Of a stretch of 14,351 bases of DNA, positions 1 through 6,806 are shown one piece after another; position 1 is the stretch's first letter; every line of letters begins with the position of its first letter. The stretch covers positions 1-14,351 of the forward strand of contig CALXQF010000020.1 in assembly GCA_944390505.1 (NCBI GenBank), in the 5' to 3' direction. The notes beneath the pieces are model-generated. The model did no database searches. It had not been told where the DNA came from and saw only the letters and a list, made by a program, of their open reading frames with translations. Made by a program: the position numbers and the translations under genes. This DNA comes from an uncultured Clostridia bacterium. GTDB taxonomy: Bacteria; Bacillota; Clostridia; TANB77; CAG-508.

Positions 1-724
1 TTCCTCCTTTATTTAAGGTCTCTGAAACAATATTTAAAAATAAATTTGCTTTATCATCATTTCTCATATGAAGTCTACTACCATAGGTAGATTCCATCAC
101 TAAATAATCTGCAGATTCTATCATAGTTGGGGATGATAATAGTGGAATATCATTATTTCCCAAATCTCCTGTAAATACTGCTTTTGTTTGTTTTCCATCT
201 TCTGTTACCCAAACTTCAATAATAGCAGATCCTAGCATATGTCCTGCATCATTGAACCTTACATGAATATTAGGGTCTATTTCTACAATTTCGTCATATT
301 GAACCGGATGAAAAATTTCCATTGTATCAATAGCATCTTGAGCTGTATATAATGGTGGAAGTGGATCTTTTCCCTCTCTCATTCTCTTTTTATTTCTCCA
401 CTCAATTTCCTGTTCCTGAATATGACCACTATCAGGAAGCATAATAGAACATAAATCTCTGGTTGCCTTAGTAGCATATACAGGGTTTCTATATCCATCT
501 ACATATAGTTTTGGAATTCTTCCAGAGTGATCAATGTGAGCATGTGTTAATAACATAAAATCAATTTCTTTCACATCAAAAGCAAAAGGTTCATTGTTTT
601 TCATTTCATCTTTGCTACTGCCTTGATACATTCCGCAGTCTACAATAAATTTTTTACCTGCTCCTTCTACTAAAAAATTAGATCCTGTTACCGTTTTGGT
701 TGCACCTAAAAAAGTAATTTTCAT
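1..724 (-). CDS. beta-CASP metallo-beta-lactamase-fold RNA nuclease, N-terminal part (3' end outside window)
   Basis: Only the first 241 codons are present; the gene runs off the left edge. The protein begins MKITFLGATKTVTGSNFLVE. It has the metallo-beta-lactamase zinc motif THAHIDHSGRIP at residues 60-71, a GHMLGSA segment at 161-167 carrying a further metal-ligand histidine, and the FTGDLG aspartate motif at 184-189. ESTYG at 211-215 opens the beta-CASP region. This combination is typical of YSH1/CPSF-like RNA-processing nucleases (COG1236 type), usually about 530 aa, which cut or trim RNA with two zinc ions in the cytoplasm. The ATG at 722-724 follows an AGGAT ribosome site eight bases upstream. 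The family is clear. Whether this protein is an endo- or exonuclease cannot be told, because the beta-CASP and KH-like C-terminal parts are missing. It is not classical RNase J, whose N-terminus differs. Confidence 0.9.
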   Translation of the reverse strand, partial: MKITFLGATKTVTGSNFLVEGAGKKFIVDCGMYQGSSKDEMKNNEPFAFDVKEIDFMLLTHAHIDHSGRIPKLYVDGYRNPVYATKATRDLCSIMLPDSGHIQEQEIEWRNKKRMREGKDPLPPLYTAQDAIDTMEIFHPVQYDEIVEIDPNIHVRFNDAGHMLGSAIIEVWVTEDGKQTKAVFTGDLGNNDIPLLSSPTMIESADYLVMESTYGSRLHMRNDDKANLFLNIVSETLNKGG

Positions 725-790
725 ATTTTTCTATCCTTTCTTTTATTTCATCGGTTTTGTTAAAAACTTTTTTACAAAACTTTTGATAAC

Positions 791-818
791 ATTGTATTGC
801 AACTAAATATATTGCAAA
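791..818 (-). promoter_or_regulatory. candidate sigma-A promoter for the beta-CASP nuclease gene
   Basis: On the minus strand, TTTGCA (813-818) and TACAAT (791-796) are separated by 16 bases. The -10 matches consensus at 5 of 6 positions and the -35 at 4 of 6. Two copies of TATTGCAA (795-802 and 810-817) overlap the promoter. In AT-rich DNA this could be chance. Confidence 0.35.
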
Positions 819-873
819 AGTGTATATATCGTAAACTACCAAACTTTGTTACTTGCTTCAAAGTGCTAATTAG

Positions 874-935
874 AGCAATTTTTATACTAGCATTTTCAGA
901 AAATCGTAGGTTTTCTTGTACAATTGAAAATTGCT
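874..935. repeat. imperfect palindromic region downstream of the 521-aa gene
   Basis: AGCAATTTT (874-882) can pair with AAAATTGCT (927-935). Between them lies an inner dyad, ATTTTC-A-GAAAAT at 892-904, extended by CTA/TAG on each side. On the minus strand there is no T run after the stem, so it is not a standard terminator of the upstream gene. It may be an mRNA structure or chance. Nothing else was seen in the gap 725-988 apart from the candidate promoter. Confidence 0.25.
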
Positions 936-988
936 TTTTCCAAGTTCAAACTTTTCAATATATTTATTTTTAATCTATTTATTTCTAG

Positions 989-2554
989 TTATATAAATAA
1001 CTTCGTTTTCTTTTTCAACTTAATTGTCCTATCACTTTCAATAATAGCTTCTTTTTCTAAAATATTAGTATCATAATACCCTATTACTAATTTTCCATTT
1101 TCTATTCTTGTTTCAATTACTAAATGATTTAAGTCAATTAGTCTTAAATCAAATATTTTACTAATAATTTCTTCATTCATCCTTTCATCATCAGTTACTT
1201 CATCTATAACAGAGGATTGTTTTGCCTTTTTTATTAATAGCCTAATTGTTTTTTCAAAACTTGGTTGCAATTTTTCCACTTCTTTTAATACTATCCCTTC
1301 TTGATCAAAAGGAACGAATCGGTAATATCTTAAGATGTAAAAATAAGAAAGTAATTCTTGTTTTGTTTTTGCTTTTATAATTTTAATTTGTAAACAATTT
1401 AAGAATAAAGAACATAATTCAACAATTGGTTTTCTTTTATCTTCTTTTTGTTCTAAATCTAATGTACCCAAAAATTCCATTTTTTGATTTATTTTTTCTT
1501 TTCGTTCCACATAAGTTTTTGGATCTATTAATGCATTATATTGTTTCATTTGTTTGCACAATTCTTGTCTTTCATCCTCTAGACGATTCATTAAATGTTT
1601 AATACTAAAAATTTTTTCTTTGTTTGGTAATTTTTCGTTTCTTGCTTCATATTCTTTTTTCAATAAGTCTTTATTATTAATCAATTTATCTATTTTTTCT
1701 ATCTCTTTGGTAAGCTTCTTTTTTTCTTTTGTAATGTATTCTAAATACTCTTCTTTATTTTCTAACTTTTTCCATTCTTCTGTTGTCTCTTTTTTTAAAT
1801 GAATCCATTTTTCTTTTTGAACCTTATCTTTTTTAGCTTCTAATTCAATAGCAAGTTTGCAAAATAGACCAATTAATTGCTTTGCTTTTTCTTCTCCAAA
1901 TTCTAATTTTAGTTTTTCTTCTGCTAATAATAAATAATCAGCTAATTTACTTCGGTTTTCTATCCATTGTCTAATAAAATCATAACCTAATAAATATAAA
2001 AAGTTCTGAAAAATCAAATTTAATTCTATGTTAGAAATATCCTTCAAAATAGTATCCCATGACCATCCATTAAAATCTCTAATTGCTTCTGTTTCATGCA
2101 TTCTTATTCCTGTATTTAAAAAATAAGTTATTGGTACTTGAAAGTTTTCTTCCTCCTCTGGCATGCAAATTTCTTTTTCATGAATGGCTAAAATACAATT
2201 TAAAACTAAAAAATCATTTCCAAGTGCTATAATTCTTCCTTTTTCTTTGTCAACAATAAAATCTTTCTGTTCTTTTTCTAGTATTTCTCCTGCTTCTGAT
2301 TGAAATTTTGCTACTAGCAGTTCATTACAATCACTTTGAATGATTTGCATTAATCTGTCTAGAAAATCGCCTTTATCATAAACTTCTACTTTTGTTTTTG
2401 CATAATCATGATAAGCATTTTCAATTTTATAAAACATGCTTAAAAGAAGATTTTTGCTATCTAAAGAAAAACTTTTCTTTTCTAAAATCTTCTCCAGTTG
2501 ATTAGTATAATCTTTAATATGAAATTTTCGTAATAACTTTTCTTTCTTTTCCAT
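989..2554 (-). CDS. uncharacterised 521-aa charged, coiled-coil protein
   Basis: I do not recognise a family. The 521-residue protein has no signal peptide, no clear membrane segment and no nucleotide-binding motif. Residues 1-235 look like a mixed helical domain with aromatic stretches (FNGWSW near 162-167, LIFQNFLYLLGYDFIRQW near 180-197). Residues about 235-370 are very rich in Lys and Glu and are likely a long coiled coil. Residues about 375-445 are again hydrophobic helical, and a short beta-rich tail (LVIETRIENGKLVIGYYD, 479-496) ends in a lysine-rich stretch. The ATG at 2552-2554 has an AAGGTGAG ribosome site close upstream. It lies downstream of ftsK in the same direction, separated by 164 bases that hold a palindromic repeat, so it could be co-transcribed with ftsK. 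A cytoplasmic structural or scaffold role is only a guess. Confidence 0.85.
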   Translation of the reverse strand: MEKKEKLLRKFHIKDYTNQLEKILEKKSFSLDSKNLLLSMFYKIENAYHDYAKTKVEVYDKGDFLDRLMQIIQSDCNELLVAKFQSEAGEILEKEQKDFIVDKEKGRIIALGNDFLVLNCILAIHEKEICMPEEEENFQVPITYFLNTGIRMHETEAIRDFNGWSWDTILKDISNIELNLIFQNFLYLLGYDFIRQWIENRSKLADYLLLAEEKLKLEFGEEKAKQLIGLFCKLAIELEAKKDKVQKEKWIHLKKETTEEWKKLENKEEYLEYITKEKKKLTKEIEKIDKLINNKDLLKKEYEARNEKLPNKEKIFSIKHLMNRLEDERQELCKQMKQYNALIDPKTYVERKEKINQKMEFLGTLDLEQKEDKRKPIVELCSLFLNCLQIKIIKAKTKQELLSYFYILRYYRFVPFDQEGIVLKEVEKLQPSFEKTIRLLIKKAKQSSVIDEVTDDERMNEEIISKIFDLRLIDLNHLVIETRIENGKLVIGYYDTNILEKEAIIESDRTIKLKKKTKLFI

Positions 2555-2593
2555 TACTCACCTTTTCTTTTGTCTAGTATTTTTTTGTTAGCC

Positions 2594-2682
2594 TGTCAGT
2601 TTTGGGACGTACCTGAAACTGACAAAATGTCAGTGAAAGGAACGTCCCAGAACTGACAAATTGTCAGTCAAGGGACACACCT
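2594..2682 (+). repeat. dispersed ~90-bp palindromic repeat, copy A
   Basis: The element starts with TGTCAGT (2594), then GGGACGT (2604-2610), the hairpin ACTGACAAAATGTCAGT (2618-2634), ACGTCCC (2642-2648), a second hairpin ACTGACAAATTGTCAGT (2652-2668), and ends with GGGACACACCT. Positions 2594-2658 form one near-perfect 65-base palindrome centred on 2626; arms 2594-2614 and 2638-2658 agree at 19 of 21 positions. The asymmetric GGGACACACCT end gives the element a direction, taken here as plus. It sits between ftsK and the 521-aa gene. Related copies lie at 5275-5364 and 10358-10448. No ORF or transposase is associated. Confidence 0.85.
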
Positions 2683-2718
2683 GTATTCGATTATTGTACA
2701 TATAAAGCCATTTGTGTT

Positions 2719-5112
2719 TTATTCTTGCTGGGACTCTGTGCTCATTTTGAGTTCTTCCCATCTTTCTTTTGACATTAGTACTTCACGTGGTTTGCTTCCT
2801 TGGTAGCCAGAAATGACTCCTCTTTCTTCCATCTGGTCTATAATTCTACCTGCTCTAGCATAACCTACTTTAAATCTTCTTTGAATAAAAGAAGTTGAAG
2901 CTTGCCTTGTATCTACTACTGTGTCAATTGCTTCCATTAATAATGGGTCTGTTCCATCATCATCTGCTGCTTGTTCGGCTTCTAAATCCTTTTCGGTTTT
3001 GTTGGCATTTTCTATTTGCTCAATAATATCTTCATTGTATGTTACCTCTCCATTTGCTTTAATGAAGTCCACTATTTTTTCTACTTCTTTATCTGAAACA
3101 AAAGCACCTTGTACTCTAGTAGGTTTTGGTGCACCTGATGGATAAAATAACATATCACCTTTACCTAGCAATTTTTCTGCCCCTACCATATCCAAAATTG
3201 TTCTTGAATCTACTTGTGATGATACTGCAAAAGAAATTCTAGATGGAATATTTGCCTTGATAATACCTGTAATAACATCTACTGATGGTCTTTGTGTTGC
3301 GATGACTAAATGCATTCCTGCTGCTCTAGCTTTTTGCGCTAAACGACAAATAGAATCTTCTACATCTTTAGAAGCAACCATCATTAAGTCTGCAAGCTCA
3401 TCAATAATAATGACAATTTGTGGTAAAATACCTGTTTCTTCTTTCTCTAATGATTCATTATAACCTTTTATAACTCTAACATTTTTGCTTGCAAATAAAC
3501 TATATCTATTTACCATTTCTTGAACAGCCCATGCTAAAGCTCCTGCTGCTTTTTTAGGGTCTGTAACAACTGGAATTAATAGATGTGGTATTCCATTATA
3601 TACAGAAAGTTCTACTACTTTTGGATCTACCATTAATAGTTTTACTTCACTTGGTTTTGCTTTATAGATAATACTTGAAATTAAAGTATTAATACATACA
3701 CTTTTACCAGAACCTGTTGCACCAGCAATTAATACATGGGGCATTTTTGCAATATCTGCAATTACAGCTTCTCCTGCCACATCTTTTCCAAGTCCGAATG
3801 CTAATTTAGATTTATGATTTTGAAAAGCATCTGTTTCAATAATTTCTCTAAAATGTACTACTTCATTTTCTTTGTTTGGAATTTCAATTCCCACAGCCTG
3901 TTTTCCTGGAATTGGAGCTTCTATACGAATACTTTCTGCTGCCAAGTTTAGTGCTATATCATCTGCCAAATTTGCAATTTTACTAACACGCACTCCTTCT
4001 GCTGGTTTTAATTCATATCTTGTAATGGCCGGTCCAACAGATACATTTTCTACTTTTGCTGAAACACCAAAGCTATATAAGGTTTTTTGTAATTTCGTTG
4101 CTGTGTCAGCGACAGCCTTTTTGCTTCCCTTGTTTGTCCTTTTCTCTGGCTCACTCAATAACTGAATTGGTGGAAACTCATAATTTTCATCTTCTACAGT
4201 AATCGTATGTTCTAGCTGTAATACTTCTTTTGTTTTATCTTCTTTTTGTTCTTCAACCTGTTTGAACAAATTAGCATCAATTACATCTGGTGATGACTCT
4301 TCTTCTTGTTCTTTCTTTTTCTTTCCAAAGAATGGAATCTCCAATTCATCTTTACTATGGTCATACTTTTTTACACTCTTTTTATCATCTTCATCATTCA
4401 AATTGATAGTCAGTTGTTCATCAATTTGAGATGCTAATTTTTCTGCCTCTTCTTTTTCTCTTAAACGTCTTTCTCTTCTTGTTTCTTTTCTGTCTTCTTG
4501 CTCAATTGCTATTCTATCTCTACGCTGCTTTTTCTCTTCTTGTTTTTCTTCTCTTCTTTCTGCTTTTCTTTCTTCCCAAGCATCTAAAAGATTACTAATC
4601 ATTTCTGCTGGACGAATTCCAAACATAAATACTAATAAAATAACAGAAATTCCTATTGTAAAAATCACTGCACCGGTTTGTCCTAGGGCATTAATTAAAG
4701 GGACTGCAATACAAGCACCTATTACCCCACCGCCAATATCTTTTTCTCCTAAATAATAAGCACTTTCCATAATTTGATTAAATTCTGCATCTGTATTCAA
4801 ATTGCCTTTTCCTACTTCTAGTATACTCAAAGTAGTTGCAATACATACTAAAAAAATGCCATATTGAATTAGTTTACTTACTAAATATTCTTTATCATTA
4901 TGTGTCATATAAATTGCAATCAGTAACATGCCAATTGGAATAATGTATTTAATAAATCCCATGATTCCACCAAGCATAGGACTTAAAGTTGCTCCTACAC
5001 TTCCTGATTTGGTATATATTAAAATCATTAATAAGATGCTTAAAAGCACTAAAACAACTACTGCTATATTAATATCTATTTTATTTTTCTTTCTTCTTCC
5101 TCTTTTTGCCAA
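2719..5112 (-). CDS. ftsK: DNA translocase FtsK/SpoIIIE
   Basis: This is a septum-located, ATP-driven DNA pump that moves chromosome DNA through the closing division or sporulation septum. I place the start at TTG 5110-5112, eight bases after a GGAGG site (5121-5125). This gives 797 aa beginning MAKRGRRKKNKID, close to B. subtilis SpoIIIE (787 aa). An in-frame ATG at 5223 would add 37 residues but has no ribosome site. From the TTG start there are about four membrane segments within residues 14-166 and a Lys/Glu/Arg linker at about 176-310. The motor follows, with Walker A GATGSGKS at 464-471 and Walker B IVIIIDE at 566-572. The C-terminal winged-helix gamma domain (about 721-780, including RRFKVGYARAGRIIDQME) reads DNA orientation sequences. 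It lies downstream of rsmD and the coiled-coil gene. FtsK and SpoIIIE cannot be separated from sequence alone. Confidence 0.96.
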   Translation of the reverse strand: MAKRGRRKKNKIDINIAVVVLVLLSILLMILIYTKSGSVGATLSPMLGGIMGFIKYIIPIGMLLIAIYMTHNDKEYLVSKLIQYGIFLVCIATTLSILEVGKGNLNTDAEFNQIMESAYYLGEKDIGGGVIGACIAVPLINALGQTGAVIFTIGISVILLVFMFGIRPAEMISNLLDAWEERKAERREEKQEEKKQRRDRIAIEQEDRKETRRERRLREKEEAEKLASQIDEQLTINLNDEDDKKSVKKYDHSKDELEIPFFGKKKKEQEEESSPDVIDANLFKQVEEQKEDKTKEVLQLEHTITVEDENYEFPPIQLLSEPEKRTNKGSKKAVADTATKLQKTLYSFGVSAKVENVSVGPAITRYELKPAEGVRVSKIANLADDIALNLAAESIRIEAPIPGKQAVGIEIPNKENEVVHFREIIETDAFQNHKSKLAFGLGKDVAGEAVIADIAKMPHVLIAGATGSGKSVCINTLISSIIYKAKPSEVKLLMVDPKVVELSVYNGIPHLLIPVVTDPKKAAGALAWAVQEMVNRYSLFASKNVRVIKGYNESLEKEETGILPQIVIIIDELADLMMVASKDVEDSICRLAQKARAAGMHLVIATQRPSVDVITGIIKANIPSRISFAVSSQVDSRTILDMVGAEKLLGKGDMLFYPSGAPKPTRVQGAFVSDKEVEKIVDFIKANGEVTYNEDIIEQIENANKTEKDLEAEQAADDDGTDPLLMEAIDTVVDTRQASTSFIQRRFKVGYARAGRIIDQMEERGVISGYQGSKPREVLMSKERWEELKMSTESQQE

Positions 5113-5120
5113 TTTTATTT

Positions 5121-5125
5121 CCTCC
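5121..5125 (-). promoter_or_regulatory. ribosome binding site that fixes the TTG start of ftsK
   Basis: GGAGG on the minus strand, eight bases before TTG at 5110-5112. The alternative upstream ATG at 5221-5223 is preceded only by A/T sequence, so this site favours the shorter 797-aa protein. Confidence 0.8.
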
Positions 5126-5274
5126 GTTAAGAATATCCGTTTAAAAGATTTATTTGTTATCCCATAAAATAAAATCTTCTCATCTGTTAATATCTTCATT
5201 ATCTTTGTGGTATATGTTATCATTATATTTCTATATATTTTTAAAGTTAAGTTATATCAAGTAATATTTTCTTA

Positions 5275-5364
5275 AGGTATGTCCCCTAGCTGACAATTTG
5301 TCAGTTCTGGGACGTAGCTATAACTGACATTTTGTCAGTTTCTAGGAACGTCCCAAAACTGACA
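5275..5364 (-). repeat. dispersed ~90-bp palindromic repeat, copy B (inverted)
   Basis: Read on the minus strand this copy aligns with copy A at about 80 of 90 positions by eye, with one single-base gap. It contains GGGACGT/ACGTCCC arms (plus-strand GGGACGT at 5309-5315, ACGTCCC at 5348-5354), the hairpin ACTGACATTTTGTCAGT (5323-5339), and a second hairpin CTGACAATTTGTCAG (5290-5304). The asymmetric end AGGTATGTCCCC lies at its left, so its direction is opposite to copies A and C. It lies between the 145-aa coiled-coil gene and ftsK. Confidence 0.85.
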
Positions 5365-5400
5365 CGCAAAACTGACAAAAGTGCCACTAAAAGTGACACT
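5365..5400. repeat. degenerate hairpin tail next to repeat copy B
   Basis: An extra ACTGACA half-site (5371-5377) is followed by AGTGCCACT-AAA-AGTGACACT (5380-5400), an imperfect palindrome with one mismatched pair. Its design, a 7-9 bp arm around an AAA spacer, copies that of the TGACA hairpins but with a different core, AGTG-N-CACT. It is absent from copies A and C. Confidence 0.5.
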
Positions 5401-5412
5401 TAAGTAAAATTT

Positions 5413-5850
5413 CTATTTTAATTCTTTTCTATTATCTTGAATCACTTTAAGTGCATCTTGTAATGCCACTTCAATTCCAGCTAATACGCCGTCTGCATAG
5501 TCTTTTGTTCCTTTTGAAATTTCTCTAGACATTTCATTAGCTGTTTCAATTATTTCCACTTTCTTTTCATATGCTTTTCTTGTAATTTCGTGTTCATCAA
5601 TCATAGAAATAATTCTGTTTTCTGCTTCTTTAATAATATCATCTGCTTCATTTTGGGCTTCTACTAAAATTCTTTGTCTTTCTTCTTTTACCCATTTTGC
5701 CTGTTTTAATTCTTCTGGTAATTTTAATCTAATTTCTTTGATAATATCCAAAATCTCTTCTTTATCAACTATGCATTTACCAGAAAAAGGCACTGTTCTA
5801 CTTTTTTCTAATATATCTTCTAATGTTTCTAATAATGTGAATATTTCCAT
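5413..5850 (-). CDS. coiled-coil protein of unknown function next to rsmD
   Basis: A 145-residue, almost fully helical, charged protein with no membrane segment. Residues about 55-115 form a strong coiled coil with the alanine-rich pattern AQNEADDIIKEAENRI. That pattern is also seen in ATP synthase b-type subunits and in the C-terminal half of DivIVA proteins. Small coiled-coil proteins of this kind lie near rsmD and coaD in many Clostridia and are often labelled 'ATPase' or 'V-type ATPase subunit H-like' only from coiled-coil similarity. No ATP-binding motif is visible here. The start has a good site, AAAGGGG, before ATG 5848-5850. It follows rsmD by 53 bases and precedes ftsK, so it is likely in the rsmD transcription unit. 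coaD, a common neighbour, is absent. Confidence 0.85.
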   Translation of the reverse strand: MEIFTLLETLEDILEKSRTVPFSGKCIVDKEEILDIIKEIRLKLPEELKQAKWVKEERQRILVEAQNEADDIIKEAENRIISMIDEHEITRKAYEKKVEIIETANEMSREISKGTKDYADGVLAGIEVALQDALKVIQDNRKELK

Positions 5851-5903
5851 TGTTTTACCCCTTTCAACCTGAAAGTGTTATTTTATAACTCATAACTACT
5901 TTT

Positions 5904-6455
5904 TTATGTTAAGAATATAAGACTTACTCTTCCATATTTTCTTATATCAACAACTTGTACTTCTAATTTTTCTAATTCGAGTAATTCTCGTTTCTCATCA
6001 TCGGTTTCTATGATTAGGATTCCTTTCTCTTTTAGTAAATTTAGTGATAAAATCATTTGTAGAGCTTTTACCGCTATATTGGCTTGATAAGGTGGGTCAA
6101 TATAAACAATATCAAATTTCACTTTTTCTTGTTGTAATATTTGTAATGTTTTTTGATAATCCTTACCAATAATGACAGCCTTGGATGTTAATTTTGTTTT
6201 CTCTAAATTAGAGTATATCATTTGAGTAGCTAAATGATTTTTTTCACATAAATAAGCTTTTTGTGCTCCTCTGCTTAAGAATTCGATTGCAATTGCTCCA
6301 CTGCCAGCAAATAAATCTAGTATAATAGAATCTTGAATTTTATTTTGTAAAATGTTAAATAAAGATTCTTTTACTCTGTCTAATGTTGGTCTGGTAGAAA
6401 TTGAATTAATTGAATTTAATTTTGTTCCTCTTGCACTTCCACTAATTACTCTCAT
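5904..6455 (-). CDS. rsmD: 16S rRNA (guanine-966-N2)-methyltransferase RsmD
   Basis: This enzyme transfers a methyl group from S-adenosylmethionine to N2 of the guanine equivalent to E. coli G966 of 16S rRNA, during 30S assembly in the cytoplasm. The 183-residue protein has the family's usual length. It starts with the diagnostic MRVISGSARG, followed by RPTLDRVKESLFNIL (22-36). The SAM-binding motif LDLFAGSGAIAIEFLSRGA is at 46-64, and the N-methyltransferase motif DPPY at 120-123. The ATG follows AGAGGT at short spacing. A consensus promoter lies about 26 bases upstream and a phased hexamer array sits immediately behind it. It is probably the first gene of a unit with the coiled-coil gene and possibly ftsK. 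Confidence 0.96.
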   Translation of the reverse strand: MRVISGSARGTKLNSINSISTRPTLDRVKESLFNILQNKIQDSIILDLFAGSGAIAIEFLSRGAQKAYLCEKNHLATQMIYSNLEKTKLTSKAVIIGKDYQKTLQILQQEKVKFDIVYIDPPYQANIAVKALQMILSLNLLKEKGILIIETDDEKRELLELEKLEVQVVDIRKYGRVSLIFLT

Positions 6456-6480
6456 AGTACCTCTATTATGATATACATCT

Positions 6481-6508
6481 ATTTTATAGTTTTCTGCTAA
6501 TATGTCAA
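6481..6508 (-). promoter_or_regulatory. sigma-A promoter of rsmD
   Basis: On the minus strand, TTGACA (6503-6508, perfect) and TAAAAT (6481-6486, 5 of 6) are separated by 16 bases. The leader before the rsmD ATG would be under 20 bases. Confidence 0.75.
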
Positions 6509-6512
6509 TACA

Positions 6513-6570
6513 TTTAACATAATTGTAATATGATTTTAATGTAATTGTAATAATGTTAAATTTTTGTAAT
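6513..6570. promoter_or_regulatory. phased TGTAAT hexamer array upstream of rsmD (putative OmpR/PhoB-family regulator site)
   Basis: Plus-strand hexamers TTTAAC (6513), TGTAAT (6524), TTTAAT (6535) and TGTAAT (6546) start exactly 11 bases apart. A further pair, TGTTAA (6554) and TGTAAT (6565), is also 11 apart, and an extra TGTAAT lies at 6540. TGTWAH-N5-TGTWAH is the published WalR (YycF) consensus. On the minus strand the same sites read ATTACA/TTAACA, close to the PhoP consensus TTWACA with N5 spacing. The array ends four bases behind the rsmD -35 box, a position suited to an activator. Confidence 0.5.
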
Positions 6571-6624
6571 ATTTCATTGGTATTATATACTAAGTAATAT
6601 AAAATGTAAAGTAAAAAGCATGAA

Positions 6625-6651
6625 AATGTATTGAAATCATTTCAGTACATT
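6625..6651. repeat. 27-base inverted repeat upstream of rsmD
   Basis: Twelve pairs around a central C at 6638, with one mismatched position: A-ATGTA-T-TGAAAT / ATTTCA-G-TACAT-T. No T run follows on either strand, so it is not a clear terminator. It could be an operator for a dimeric regulator or an mRNA hairpin. Confidence 0.4.
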
Positions 6652-6712
6652 AAACTTTGTATTCTACGATATTAGATTATTTCTTAAAATAAATATTTCA
6701 TATTCATAATTT

Positions 6713-6752
6713 AAAAGCTATCTAATTTATTAATTTAAGTTAGATAGCTTTT
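6713..6752 (-). terminator. terminator downstream of divIVA (possibly bidirectional)
   Basis: AAAAGCTATCTAA (6713-6725) pairs perfectly with TTAGATAGCTTTT (6740-6752) over 13 bp, with a 14-base loop that can pair further. It begins about 54 bases beyond the divIVA stop. The T run is TTTTAAATT on the minus strand and longer (six T) on the plus strand. Confidence 0.75.
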
Positions 6753-6806
6753 TTATTCTTCCTTTTGTTTTTCTATAGATATGAAACATCTTTGTTCCTA
6801 TAGACA

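Larger units (their letters stand above)
6456..6806. other. 351-bp intergenic region between divIVA and rsmD
   Basis: There is no coding sequence. From right to left in the direction of transcription it holds the divIVA terminator (6713-6752), a 27-base dyad (6625-6651), a phased TGTAAT-type array (6513-6570) and the rsmD promoter (6481-6508). The remaining stretches are plain A/T-rich DNA in which I see nothing. Confidence 0.8.

Noticed and set aside
3872..4165. Plus-strand open frame opposite ftsK, and similar plus-strand frames opposite mutL, miaA and the 521-aa gene
   Set aside because: They are antisense shadows of clear minus-strand genes, have no ribosome sites and resemble no family.
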